Origin: Gemmatimonas sp.
GTDB taxonomy: Bacteria > Gemmatimonadota > Gemmatimonadetes > Gemmatimonadales > Gemmatimonadaceae
Direction of reading: 5' to 3'
Length of the DNA stretch: 46,812 nt
Assembly (NCBI GenBank): GCA_013822425.1
Contig: PNKL01000020.1
Span: forward strand, 1-46,812
The notes beneath the pieces are model-generated. The model ran no database searches and was not told where the DNA came from. It worked only from the letters and a program-made list of their open reading frames with translations. Made by a program: the position numbers and the translations under genes. Position 1 is the stretch's first letter, and every line of letters begins with the position of its first letter. Shown one piece after another: positions 10,174 to 18,079 of this stretch.

Positions 10174-10206
10174 CTCTGTCGGATTCTGTCACTTTCTGTC
10201 GTATTC
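10174..10206. repeat. 10-bp tandem repeat (unit NNNTTCTGTC), about 3 copies
   Basis: Three 10-base units share the core TTCTGTC or CTCTGTC in strict 10-base phase. The array lies between the amidohydrolase stop and the ilvE ribosome-binding site. Read on the minus strand the core is GACAGAA, the same class as the arrays near 20.5, 28.4 and 44.4 kb. Unlike most of those arrays it does not abut the stop codon of a gene read in its own orientation. Confidence 0.6.
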
Positions 10207-10224
10207 ACCCGGAGCAGCTTCATC

Positions 10225-11184
10225 GTGTCCCATAAACCCGCTGCGAGCGGCGCGACCCAGAAGATCTGGCGTGATGGCGCGTTCGTGGACTTCCAGGACG
10301 CCACGATCCACGTGATGAGCCACGTGGTGCACTACGGGTCGTCGGTGTTCGAGGGCATTCGCTCCTACGAGACGCCGTCGGGCGGCGCGGTCTTCCGCCT
10401 GCGCGACCATATGCGCCGCCTCGCCGACTCGGCGAAGATCTACCGCATGGAGATGCAGTACTCCGTGGACGAGCTGTGCCAGGCCGTGCTCGACACGATC
10501 GCGGCCAACGGGCTCAAGGAGTGCTACATCCGCCCGCTGGTCGTGCGCACCGGACAGAACATGGGCGTGCACCCAGGCGGCGCGCCGATCGAGACGTTCA
10601 TCATCTGCTGGATCTGGGGGCGCTACCTCGGTGAGGAAGCGCTGGAGCGCGGGGTGGACGTGCGCATCTCCAGCTGGCGTCGCGCGGCCGGAAGCACCCT
10701 GCCCACCATGGCAAAGGCCGGCGGCAACTACCTCAGTTCCCAGCTCACCAAGATGGAAGCCAAGGTGGACGACTATGTCGAGGGCATCATGCTCGATGTG
10801 AACGGCCAGGTCGCGGAAGGGAGCGGCGAGAACCTCTTCCTCGTGCGCGACGGCACCCTCTACACGTCAACCATCGGGGCCGGCATCCTGCAGGGCATCA
10901 CCCGTAACTCGGTGATTCGCATCGCCCAGGATCTCGGCATTGCGGTCCATGAGTCGCCCATCCCGCGCGAGATGCTGTACGTCGCCGACGAGGTCTTCTT
11001 CTGCGGCACCGCCGCGGAGCTGACTCCCGTTCGCTCGATCGACCGCATCACCATCGGCGAGGGGCATCGCGGTCCGGTGACAAAGACCATTCAGGAGAAG
11101 TACCTCGGGATAGCGAGTGGCCGGATCCCCGATCCGTACGGCTGGCTGACGCCCGTCCCCAGTCCCGCGGTCGCGAGTAGATGA
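10225..11184 (+). CDS. ilvE: Branched-chain amino acid aminotransferase
   Basis: The 319-residue fold-type IV PLP enzyme catalyses the last step of valine, leucine and isoleucine synthesis and the first step of their breakdown. Seen are 'HYGSSVFEGIRSYET' near the N-terminus, 'YIRPLVVRTGQNMG', the PLP lysine in 'TMAKAGGNYLSS', and 'VAEGSGENLFLVRDG' followed by 'GILQGITRNSV', which bind the cofactor phosphate. The length fits the 300-310-residue IlvE group. I chose GTG 10225 because GGAG lies at 10211 and the encoded start leads straight into 'KIWRDGAFVDF'; a further-upstream start would read through the repeat. It appears monocistronic or paired with the HNH gene. Confidence 0.94.
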   Translation: MSHKPAASGATQKIWRDGAFVDFQDATIHVMSHVVHYGSSVFEGIRSYETPSGGAVFRLRDHMRRLADSAKIYRMEMQYSVDELCQAVLDTIAANGLKECYIRPLVVRTGQNMGVHPGGAPIETFIICWIWGRYLGEEALERGVDVRISSWRRAAGSTLPTMAKAGGNYLSSQLTKMEAKVDDYVEGIMLDVNGQVAEGSGENLFLVRDGTLYTSTIGAGILQGITRNSVIRIAQDLGIAVHESPIPREMLYVADEVFFCGTAAELTPVRSIDRITIGEGHRGPVTKTIQEKYLGIASGRIPDPYGWLTPVPSPAVASR

Positions 11185-11228
11185 CCATGCCGCCGCCGCG
11201 CATCGCTCTTACCTCGCTGGAGGATTAG

Positions 11229-11801
11229 GTGCTCGTCGGCTGCCTCGCCCTCAACTCGTCGTTTGAGCCGCTGACGCTTGTGCCGCTGCGCCGCGCGCTG
11301 CGGCTCGTCATCGACGGCAAGGCCGAGATCGTCGAGGCCGACGGCGAGCGCTCCGTGCGCTCCGCCAACCGGCACTTTCCGCATCCCGTCGTCATCCGGC
11401 TCACGAAGTACGTGCACGTGCCGCGGCGCTTCCGTCGCCATGTCACCAACACGTTCCTCTTCGCGCGCGACCACTACCGCTGCCAGTACTGCGGGCGCGT
11501 CTCGGCGCTGTTGAAGCCGCGCGAGTCCCTCACCCGGGACCACGTCATCCCGCTTTCGCGAGGCGGCGACAACGCGTGGACCAACGTCGTCACCGCATGC
11601 AGTTCCTGCAACACGCGCAAGGCCAACCACCTGCCGGCGGAGATCGGCATGCGGCTGTTGCACAACCCCGTGGAACCGCACTTCGTGCACCTCTCGTGGG
11701 CGGTGCGCAAGCTGACCCCCGCGCAGAGCAAGTACATCCGGATGTTCTACGGCGCGGCCATGCTGCACGAGGTGGAGCGGACTGTGGACTTCAGGAGATA
11801 G
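11229..11801 (+). CDS. HNH endonuclease
   Basis: The 190-residue protein has a C-terminal HNH nuclease domain. C85-x2-C88 and C124-x2-C127-N form the zinc ribbon. The catalytic beta-alpha-metal element contains D104-H105 ('LTRDHVIPLSRGG') and the Asn in 'DNAWTNVVTAC'. The N-terminal 'LNSSFEPLTLVPLRRALRLV' is typical of stand-alone chromosomal HNH proteins that are common in free-living bacteria and of unproven role. The GTG start at 11229 follows the ilvE stop by 44 bases. The TAG stop is the first unit of a GGTAGAT repeat array that precedes a terminator. Confidence 0.88.
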   Translation: MLVGCLALNSSFEPLTLVPLRRALRLVIDGKAEIVEADGERSVRSANRHFPHPVVIRLTKYVHVPRRFRRHVTNTFLFARDHYRCQYCGRVSALLKPRESLTRDHVIPLSRGGDNAWTNVVTACSSCNTRKANHLPAEIGMRLLHNPVEPHFVHLSWAVRKLTPAQSKYIRMFYGAAMLHEVERTVDFRR

Positions 11802-11825
11802 ATGGTAGGTGGTAGATGGTAGATG
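11799..11825 (+). repeat. 7-bp array (GGTAGAT) starting at the HNH stop codon
   Basis: Degenerate 7-base units of the type GGTAGAT begin with the TAG stop of the HNH gene itself. Bases 11804-11825 are a perfect 22-base inverted match to 11863-11884, with a terminator hairpin between them. Confidence 0.85.
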
Positions 11826-11828
11826 TGG

Positions 11829-11862
11829 AAAGGGCGGGCTCCTCACGAGTCCGCCCCTTTTT
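11829..11862. terminator. Bidirectional terminator hairpin between convergent genes
   Basis: A GC-rich stem (AAAGGGCGGGCTC against GAGTCCGCCCCTTT, one bulge) with a short loop ends in a T run on the plus strand and in AAA-to-TTT on the other. It sits between the convergent HNH and DUF4390-like genes. Confidence 0.8.
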
Positions 11863-11891
11863 CATCTACCATCTACCACCTACCGACTACC
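11863..11891 (-). repeat. 7-bp array at the stop codon of the DUF4390-like gene
   Basis: On the minus strand this reads GGTAGTCGGTAG followed by GTGGTAGATGG-type units. The stop codon at 11880-11882 lies inside the array. It is the mirror partner of the array at 11799-11825. Confidence 0.82.
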
Positions 11892-12548
11892 TTCTGTCCT
11901 AAAGACCCCCGTCCGCGCCACATACTCTCGCCGCTCGCCGCCGAGCAGGCGTGACGCCAGCGTCTTGAGGCCGCGCCCCACCACGGTTCCGGGGTTGCGC
12001 TCCCCGCGCACGGCCGGCCGCAGCTCGCCGCGCAGCCACCGCTCCACCTCGTCGAGGTCGGACAGTGAAAGCGTCTCGACGGTCAGCGTTGCCTGGTAGT
12101 ACATGCGCTTCGAGGCAGCCGATGCGACAATCTGTGCTCGCGTGGGGCGCGCCACGGCCGATGCGGCATCGCCCAGCAGCGCAAACCGGCCGAGCGAAAA
12201 CGGCCGGGAGCCGACGATCTGGATGACCTCGTAAACCCGCTCCACTGCCAGCCAGCGCACGACCACGTCCCACTCCGTGAAGCGCTCGAGGTCATTCACC
12301 CAGCCGCCGACGCTCCACAGCTCCACCACGAAGTGCAGCCGCGCAGGAAATCCGCTGGCGAGCAATTCCTGCAGCTTGCGGCCGGAGAGCATGTGCGATG
12401 CCACCACCACCGGCCCCGTGCGCGTCACCTGGTCGACGGCGGGCGCGGTGATGGCCAGCGATGGCCGCGTCTGCGCCGGCGCTGCGGCCGCCGCCGTGCC
12501 AAGGAGCGCGACGGCGGCCAGCAGCTGGTGGCGCAGGCGGCGTGGCAT
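11880..12548 (-). CDS. Secreted DUF4390-like protein
   Basis: The 222-residue protein begins with a signal peptide (residues 1-25: two Arg, a hydrophobic Ala/Leu stretch, then 'AAAAPAQ'). The body has 'VVASHMLSGRKLQELLASGF', 'LHFVVELWSVGGWVNDLERF' and 'VVRWLAVERVYEVIQ', which recall DUF4390, a periplasmic protein often found beside NtrY-like kinases. ATG 12548 overlaps the TGA of the barrel gene, so the two are translationally coupled; the kinase/regulator operon lies just upstream. A role in envelope sensing is inferred from context only. The family call is from memory of motifs and is moderately sure. Confidence 0.65.
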   Translation of the reverse strand: MPRRLRHQLLAAVALLGTAAAAAPAQTRPSLAITAPAVDQVTRTGPVVVASHMLSGRKLQELLASGFPARLHFVVELWSVGGWVNDLERFTEWDVVVRWLAVERVYEVIQIVGSRPFSLGRFALLGDAASAVARPTRAQIVASAASKRMYYQATLTVETLSLSDLDEVERWLRGELRPAVRGERNPGTVVGRGLKTLASRLLGGERREYVARTGVFRTEGSR

Positions 12549-14260
12549 CAAAAGGGGTGTTTGACCCGGACGATGACGTTGACGGGCTCGCGTGCCGTGG
12601 TCGTCGCCTTGGCGAGGTAGATGCCGACGGAACCAAAATCGATCCCCACCCCGATGTCGGCACGGAAGCTCGAGAGCGGCGGCACGTCGTCCTTGGCGTA
12701 CGTCGTCGCGAGGTCCGGTGCGCCGACACTCCAGCCGCGGCCGGCGTCGGCAAACAGCACCCACGATGCAGGCCGGTTGAAGCCGGGGCGCCACCAGTCG
12801 TCGCGCGCGTCGTCGCGCACCCAGCCGACGTGGAAGTCGCTGCGGTACTCCGCCTGGAAGAGCATCACGCGGTCGCAGAGCGCTGGGGCACCTGGCAGGA
12901 CCGTTCCGCCGCACGTCAGCACGTCGGGATGCACCCGCCACGCGCGCCGGAAGTCGTAGCCGGGGAGCGTGCCCGGCCCGCCCACCGACAGGCGCCGCTG
13001 CATCGGCAGCCGGTCGCCCGACATCCACCCGCCGGCGACGAAGCGCAGGTTGAGTGCGGCGTCCGGAGAGAGGCGCGTATGGCGGCGCGCATCCACGAAG
13101 CCCCGCGTGTACGCCACATCCTCCGGCACGGGGATCATGGCCAGCAGCCCCGGGTCGCGGGCCAGCGTCCCCGTGCCGCGCTCGATCTCCGCGTCGAGGT
13201 ACCACCCGCCCCACAGTGCGCTCTCGCGGCGACGCGTGTCCACACGCAGTCGCGACGTCGCCAGGTGCATCGTCCCCTCGTCCATCGCCGGGTTCGTGCG
13301 CCATGGGTCGCTGCCGCGGATGAGCGAGAACGGATCGCGATCACGGGCGCTTGCCCACCGTTCGTTGCCAATCGAGAAGGTGAGGTCGGCATCGGTGCCC
13401 GCGTGCAGCTTCACAAACCCGAGGCCGCCGTGCCGGCGATAGTAATCGCGGAAGTCGCGATGCAGCACGGCCGCGGCCAGCCCCACCTCGCGGTCGTTGA
13501 GCTGCCACTTCTCCACGGCGTCAACGATGTCAAATGTCCGGCCGCCGACGCCGACCCCGAGCTTCTTGCCGAATCGCAGCTCACTCGTGACATCGTGGCC
13601 CAGCGTGCCGCGGTCCCACCGCACCGGACCGGCCGTGCGCACCACGCCGAACGCCTCGAGCGTGAAGCGCCCCCAGTCGGTCGTCTGGTGGATGCGGGGC
13701 CCGATGAGCAGGGGCAGTCCCTCCACGCGATTGTACGTGTGCGCGCTCGTGAAGGTGAAGTCATGCCACGACCGGTCGTCGGGAGACGGCGGCCGGCGGC
13801 GGGTCCGCCGCTTCCACCAGGCATCGTCGTAGGTCGGCTCCTCCTCTGGCACGAGGCGCTCCTCGGTCAGGTGGTAGCGCAGCAGTTCGGGCTGTCGCAG
13901 CACGTCGCCGCGGATGGTGGCGGCGTCGCGTCCGCTGATGGTGCCGCCCACGACGATGAGGCCGCCCACCGACGCCCCTGGAGACAGCCGTACATCCGAA
14001 TTGATGGCGACCAGTGTGCCGGTGATCTGCCCGGCCACGCGCACGGGGCCGTTGAGCACCGCGACGTCGCCCTCAATGGTCCGCTCTGCGGCGACCTCCA
14101 GCACACCCGTCACGCGCAGGGTGCGCTCGGCGTTGTAGGTCGCCACGGCCGCGGCCGCGGCGGCGGCGCGCGGGGCCGTATCGCGCTGCTGTGCGTCCGC
14201 AATGCTGCCGGCGCCTAGAACGAGCGCGGTGAGTGCCGCCAAGTAGTGCATGCGAGTCAT
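12548..14260 (-). CDS. Outer-membrane protein: beta-helix (bactofilin-like) N-domain plus Omp85/BamA-type barrel
   Basis: The 570-residue precursor has a signal peptide ending near 'SIADAQQ'. Residues about 40-120 carry repeated short strands ('RTIEGDVAVLNGPVRVAG', 'GTLVAINSDVRLSPGASV', 'GGLIVVGGTISG') like bactofilin-type beta-helix rungs. The C-terminal part resembles an Omp85 barrel: the loop motif 'SVGGPGTLPGYDFRRAW', then 'FQAEYRSDF', 'WVLFADAGRGW', and a terminal strand ending in Phe. No POTRA domain is visible. ATG 14260 has GAGGA seven bases upstream. The gene lies downstream of an NtrX-like regulator and is coupled to a DUF4390-like gene. It might insert or move envelope components, but no substrate can be named. 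Confidence 0.75.
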   Translation of the reverse strand: MTRMHYLAALTALVLGAGSIADAQQRDTAPRAAAAAAAVATYNAERTLRVTGVLEVAAERTIEGDVAVLNGPVRVAGQITGTLVAINSDVRLSPGASVGGLIVVGGTISGRDAATIRGDVLRQPELLRYHLTEERLVPEEEPTYDDAWWKRRTRRRPPSPDDRSWHDFTFTSAHTYNRVEGLPLLIGPRIHQTTDWGRFTLEAFGVVRTAGPVRWDRGTLGHDVTSELRFGKKLGVGVGGRTFDIVDAVEKWQLNDREVGLAAAVLHRDFRDYYRRHGGLGFVKLHAGTDADLTFSIGNERWASARDRDPFSLIRGSDPWRTNPAMDEGTMHLATSRLRVDTRRRESALWGGWYLDAEIERGTGTLARDPGLLAMIPVPEDVAYTRGFVDARRHTRLSPDAALNLRFVAGGWMSGDRLPMQRRLSVGGPGTLPGYDFRRAWRVHPDVLTCGGTVLPGAPALCDRVMLFQAEYRSDFHVGWVRDDARDDWWRPGFNRPASWVLFADAGRGWSVGAPDLATTYAKDDVPPLSSFRADIGVGIDFGSVGIYLAKATTTAREPVNVIVRVKHPF

Positions 14261-14430
14261 CGTCTGTCCTCGGGAGCTTGGGATGCCCGCAAGAGTGCAG
14301 GGGCCATGCCGCGGGTGGCCGGAGGGCGCAATCGCCGAGTGGGCATGCGCTTGCCGCGCGGCGCACGCGTCGCGGCGTCGTCGTCGTTGTCGTCGGAGTC
14401 GCCAGGAGTGGGCATACCCGTGTCGTTTCG

Positions 14431-15804
14431 TCACTCGCCATTGTCGGGCTGCAGGCCCAGGCGCCGCATGCGCCGGTACAGGTTGGGCCGGTCGGTGCGC
14501 AGCCGCCGCGCCGCCTCCGCCACGACACCGTTGGCCGCCGACAGCGCCCGCGTGATGAGCAGCTTCTCGTACTCGTCCAGGGCATCGCTGAGCGTGAGCT
14601 CCGGCTGCACCAGGTCCGGCAGCGACGGCGCGGACAGCGGCGCCAGCGGCAGTACGCCGCGCACCTCCTCCTCGCCGATCGGTCGGCCCGCGTGCAGGAT
14701 GCTCAGCCGCTCCACGATGTTGGCCAGTTCGCGCACATTGCCCGGCCAGCGGTATCGCGACAGGGCATTCACCGCCTCCGCGGTCCACACCGGCATCACC
14801 TGCGCCGACCGCCGGCGTTGCAGCGCCGCGAAGTGGCGCACGAGCGCCGGCACATCATCCGGCCGCTCGCGCAGCGGCGGCACGGGAAGGGGAATCACGT
14901 TCAGCCGGAAGAACAGGTCCTCGCGGAACTGCCCCTCGCGCACGGCGCGCTCGAGGTCGCGGTTGGTGGCGGCGAGGATGCGCACGTCCACCTTGATGGA
15001 GCGGCCGCCGCCCACGCGCTCGATCTCCCGCGCCTCGATGGCGCGCAGCAGCTTGCTCTGCGCCTCGGGTCCGAGGTCGCCTACCTCGTCGAGGAACAGC
15101 GTTCCGGTGTGCGCCAGCTCGAAGCGTCCGAGCCGCCGCTCCGTGGCCCCCGTGAACGAGCCCCGCTCGTGGCCGAACATCTCGCTCTCCACGAGGTCGC
15201 GCGGGATTGCCGCACAGTTCACCCGAACGAACGGTTTCTCGCGCCGCGCGCTCTCCGCATGGATCGCCGCCGCAACCAGCTCCTTGCCCGTCCCCGACTC
15301 ACCCGTGATCAGCACCCGCGCGTCCGTCGGCGCGACGCGCGCAATCATCTCGCGCACGCCGCGCAGCGCCAAGCTGTCGCCCACCAATTCGCCGTGCAGG
15401 CCGAGGTCCATGCGCAGCGCCGTGCGCTCGCGCCGCGCCATGCGCAGTTCCAGCGCGCCGGCCAGCGCCAGCAGCACGCCCTCGGGCGTGAGCGGCTTCT
15501 CGAGGAAGTTCACCGCGCCCAGGCGCGTCGCCTTCACCGCGTCGGCAAGTCCGGCGCGCCCGCTCATCATCACCACCGGCAGCTCTGGGAACCGCTCGCG
15601 CAACTGTTCGAGCGTCGCCATGCCGTCCAGCGTGCCGGGCATCATCAGGTCGAGCAGCACCAGGTCGGGCTCCCAGTCGAGAGCGCGCGCGATCCCCGCC
15701 TGCCCGTCCGCTGCGTCGCGCACCTCGAAGCCTTCGGCCTCGAGCAACGCCCCCACCATGCGCCGGATGTTGGGCTCGTCGTCGATGATCAGGACGGACG
15801 GCAT
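14431..15804 (-). CDS. Sigma-54-dependent response regulator, NtrC/NtrX-like
   Basis: This 457-residue protein has three domains. The receiver has D8, D9, phospho-acceptor D52 and K103. The AAA+ domain has Walker A 'GESGTGKE' at 167-174, the sigma-54-contact loop 'GSFTGA' at 214-219 (A to S relative to the usual GAFTGA) and Walker B 'GTLFLDE' at 233-239. The C-terminal Fis-type helix-turn-helix spans about 425-452. It is expected to activate RNA polymerase carrying sigma-54 after phosphorylation by the kinase encoded 630 bases upstream in the same operon. The start is eight bases after the stop of the preceding small gene. Ser in place of Ala in the loop occurs in some active members, so activity is still likely. 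Confidence 0.92.
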   Translation of the reverse strand: MPSVLIIDDEPNIRRMVGALLEAEGFEVRDAADGQAGIARALDWEPDLVLLDLMMPGTLDGMATLEQLRERFPELPVVMMSGRAGLADAVKATRLGAVNFLEKPLTPEGVLLALAGALELRMARRERTALRMDLGLHGELVGDSLALRGVREMIARVAPTDARVLITGESGTGKELVAAAIHAESARREKPFVRVNCAAIPRDLVESEMFGHERGSFTGATERRLGRFELAHTGTLFLDEVGDLGPEAQSKLLRAIEAREIERVGGGRSIKVDVRILAATNRDLERAVREGQFREDLFFRLNVIPLPVPPLRERPDDVPALVRHFAALQRRRSAQVMPVWTAEAVNALSRYRWPGNVRELANIVERLSILHAGRPIGEEEVRGVLPLAPLSAPSLPDLVQPELTLSDALDEYEKLLITRALSAANGVVAEAARRLRTDRPNLYRRMRRLGLQPDNGE

Positions 15805-15812
15805 CTAGGCGC

Positions 15813-16160
15813 TCACGGCCGTGCGGGGGGGAGCGGCGACGGTGTCTTCTCGGCGAGGAGCTTCGTGACGAAACGCTGGCCCTCGGACACGCGCTCCACC
15901 TCGACGGCAATTGACTCCACCGCGCGCTCGATGCGGTCGAGCCGGTCCTCCACGCCCTGCAACGATGGCGCCGCCGAGGGCGCGCCGCCCTCGAGGCGCC
16001 TCGCCATCGCGCGCGCAAGCGGATAGAGAATGGTCCCCATCGTGCCGAAGACGATGGCGGCGACCAGCACCTCGCCGGGTTGGATGACGGCCTGCATCAC
16101 GATGCGGTCAGTCGCGCCAGCCATCGGCATGACGTTCGCCAGTATCACTGCACTCGACAT
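15813..16160 (-). CDS. Small membrane protein with C-terminal coiled coil (paralogue A)
   Basis: A 115-residue protein with one hydrophobic segment (about residues 30-50, 'VLVAAIVFGTMGTILYPLA') and a predicted coiled coil ('VEDRLDRIERAVESIAVEVERVSEGQRF') ending in 'TKLLAEK' and a proline-rich tail. The C-terminal 40 residues are nearly the same as those of the next gene upstream, so the two are paralogues. Both sit between the histidine kinase and response regulator genes. I do not recognise the family; a membrane-tethered oligomeric accessory of the two-component system is an inference from position. Confidence 0.75.
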   Translation of the reverse strand: MSSAVILANVMPMAGATDRIVMQAVIQPGEVLVAAIVFGTMGTILYPLARAMARRLEGGAPSAAPSLQGVEDRLDRIERAVESIAVEVERVSEGQRFVTKLLAEKTPSPLPPARP

Positions 16161-16168
16161 CACGGCTC

Positions 16169-16441
16169 CTACTCCGGCTGCGGAGGAAGCGCCCCTGTCG
16201 GCCGCTCCGACAGCAGCTTCGTCGTGAACCGCTGCGCTTCGGAGATGCGCTCCACCTCGACGGCAATGGACTCCACCGCCGCCTCGATGCGGGCCAGCCG
16301 CTCCGCGGCGTGCGGGTCCGCGCTGGGCAGGATGCCGCGTTCCTCTCGGCGGATCTTGGCGCGCACCAGCGGCACCCCGAGCACGATGCCCACGACCATC
16401 GCAAAGAACGCAATGGGAACCAGCACTTCCGGACCGTTCAT
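16169..16441 (-). CDS. Small membrane protein with C-terminal coiled coil (paralogue B)
   Basis: A 90-residue protein with an N-terminal transmembrane segment ('VLVPIAFFAMVVGIVLGVPLV', residues about 6-26), a basic patch 'RAKIRREERG', then the coiled-coil block 'RLARIEAAVESIAVEVERIS' and 'QRFTTKLL'. The block matches paralogue A almost residue for residue. ATG 16441 overlaps the kinase stop as ATGA, showing translational coupling to the kinase. Topology would place the coiled coil in the cytoplasm, next to the kinase dimerisation region. Function unknown. Confidence 0.78.
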   Translation of the reverse strand: MNGPEVLVPIAFFAMVVGIVLGVPLVRAKIRREERGILPSADPHAAERLARIEAAVESIAVEVERISEAQRFTTKLLSERPTGALPPQPE

Positions 16442-17649
16442 GATGTCGCCCCCGCTCGATGTTCACTCATGGCCGGAAAGACCAGGCGGACTTCCGTCCC
16501 TTCGCCCGGCGTGCTGTCGGCTTCGACGCGTCCGCCGTGCGCCACCACTGTCTGCTTCACGATTGCCAGCCCCAGCCCCGTCCCCGCCGTCTTGTCGGTC
16601 ACGTACGGGTCCCAGATGCGAGGCAGCTTCTCCGCCGCGATGCCGCATCCGTGGTCCCGCACGGCCACCACGACGTCGTGGTCGCGCCGGGCCACGCGCA
16701 CCTCCAGCCGCGCCGTCGCGCCGCCCGCCTCTACTGCGTTGATCAGCACGTTCGCGAAGGCGCGATGCAGCGCGTCGTGCTGACCCTGTACGAGCGGGAG
16801 GTGCGGCTCGGTTTCGAGCTGGAGTGCCGCGGAGTCGGGGACGCTCGTGCGCGCCACCTCGCGCGCCATGTCCCCGAGGTCGAGCGCCGCCATCGGTCCC
16901 TCGGGTAGGCGGCCGAATTGGCCAAAGCTGCGCGCCATGGCCTCCAGCCGCTCGCTCTCTGTCGAGAGCACATCCAGTGTCTCGCGCAGTTCCGGCGCGG
17001 CGTCCCGTCGCAGGCGCGCGATCGCGAACCGGATGGGCGTCAGCGGGTTCTTCAGCTCGTGGGCCACCTGCCGAGCCGATTCACGGAACGCCTCGAGTCG
17101 CTCGGCCGCAATGGCCGATTCGCGCCCGCGTTCGAGCTCGGCGGCCATGGTACGCATGCGGTCGCGCAGGACGCCGAATTCCGGTGCGCCGCGCTTCGTG
17201 ACGCGCTCCGGGAGCGGCTCTCTATTCGTGATCGCCTCGGTCCAGCGTACGAGTTCATCCAACGGTCGGCTCAGCTGTCGGCTCAGATGGCCAGCGATGC
17301 GCGACGCGAGGTAGGTGAGGACCGCGAGCAGGATGAGCCCGACCACGAGGAGCGCCGGGCCCGTCTGCCGCGCCAGGTACTCGAACCGGCGCGCCTGTGT
17401 GACCGAACTGGCGAGTTCCTGCTCATGGCGCGTGAGAGCCGCCTTCGCTTCAAGCGACATCGGCGCCTCAAGCGCGAGGCGCACCGCCCGCGCTCCCGAG
17501 GCCGCCACGCGGTCCCACGCCGCCGCCCCGCTCATCCGCGGAAGCACACGGCTCGTCGCCCCGCCCCACGCCACCGTCAGGACCAGCGACGGCACGAGCG
17601 CGAAGAGCGCGAGGATGACAAAGAGCCGGGCGCGGAATCCGAGTGACAC
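16438..17649 (-). CDS. NtrY-like membrane sensor histidine kinase
   Basis: The 403-residue kinase has two transmembrane segments (about 8-30 and 98-118) flanking a short extracytoplasmic region of about 65 residues, a HAMP-like linker, and HisKA with phospho-acceptor H197 in 'ARQVAHELKNPLTPIRFA'. The HATPase domain shows the N box 'NVLINAVEAGG', G1 'VRDHGCGI' and G2 'TAGTGLGLAIVKQ'. No PAS domain is visible, unlike classical NtrY. It should phosphorylate D52 of the regulator made by the same operon. The small sensor domain hints at detection of a membrane or periplasmic signal. The start at 17649 leads straight into 'MSLGFRARLFVI'. Confidence 0.9.
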   Translation of the reverse strand: MSLGFRARLFVILALFALVPSLVLTVAWGGATSRVLPRMSGAAAWDRVAASGARAVRLALEAPMSLEAKAALTRHEQELASSVTQARRFEYLARQTGPALLVVGLILLAVLTYLASRIAGHLSRQLSRPLDELVRWTEAITNREPLPERVTKRGAPEFGVLRDRMRTMAAELERGRESAIAAERLEAFRESARQVAHELKNPLTPIRFAIARLRRDAAPELRETLDVLSTESERLEAMARSFGQFGRLPEGPMAALDLGDMAREVARTSVPDSAALQLETEPHLPLVQGQHDALHRAFANVLINAVEAGGATARLEVRVARRDHDVVVAVRDHGCGIAAEKLPRIWDPYVTDKTAGTGLGLAIVKQTVVAHGGRVEADSTPGEGTEVRLVFPAMSEHRAGATS

Positions 17650-18079
17650 GATATCTGGGACGGAACTGGGTGCAGGGGAGTTTCATTACGACACGACCCC
17701 CCGAAACTTGCTAGCGGCGCGGGGTTGCGGCCACTGGCCCTGCAGGGGACGGGTGCCGCCGGACCCCCGCAGGCATTACATTACTCGACCAGAGGTCCCG
17801 GACGTTGCCGATGATCGGCTGATCATCGGCTTCGCCCGTGACTTCGGGGCCACCCAGCGTCCGCGCCACCCGCGTCTCCCGGCACCGCCGATAGCCAGTG
17901 GAGCGTGCTCGCGGCCCCTTTCGCACCCGCAGGTTCTTGCCGGCCAGCTGCCCCCATTGGCGCTCCGGTTGAGAACCGGTGGAGCACATCAACCACGGGC
18001 AGCTGCCGCGTCCGGTCACGAAGGCCGTGTTGGCATGCTCGCCCCCGGGCCGTTTGCGCCCGGCCAATCGCGAGAAGGC
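17650..18079. promoter_or_regulatory. 430-bp gene-free region with several hairpins (long leader of the NYN gene?)
   Basis: No credible coding region is seen. Three inverted repeats stand out. One at 17807-17830 has a perfect 10-base stem and 4-base loop. One at 17945-18005 has a 9-base outer stem (CAGCTGCCC/GGGCAGCTG) enclosing an inner hairpin of CCGGTT/AACCGG. A third, near 18049-18066, has CCGGGC/GCCCGG. I checked for tmRNA, RNase P and SRP signatures and found none. It may be a structured 5' leader of the downstream gene or carry promoters for both divergent genes. Confidence 0.45.

Noticed and set aside
11880-13304. Long minus-strand frame of 474 codons
   Set aside because: Its first half is an antisense-type shadow of the barrel gene; only the part from ATG 12548 has a signal peptide and plausible protein features.
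14431-15804. Loss of sigma-54 activation because the loop reads GSFTGA
   Set aside because: Ser at this position is tolerated in known activators, so inactivity should not be inferred from it.
17650-18079. tmRNA, RNase P RNA, SRP RNA or cobalamin riboswitch
   Set aside because: None of their conserved cores (T-loop, P4 region, GNRA-capped SRP loop, B12 box) is present on either strand.
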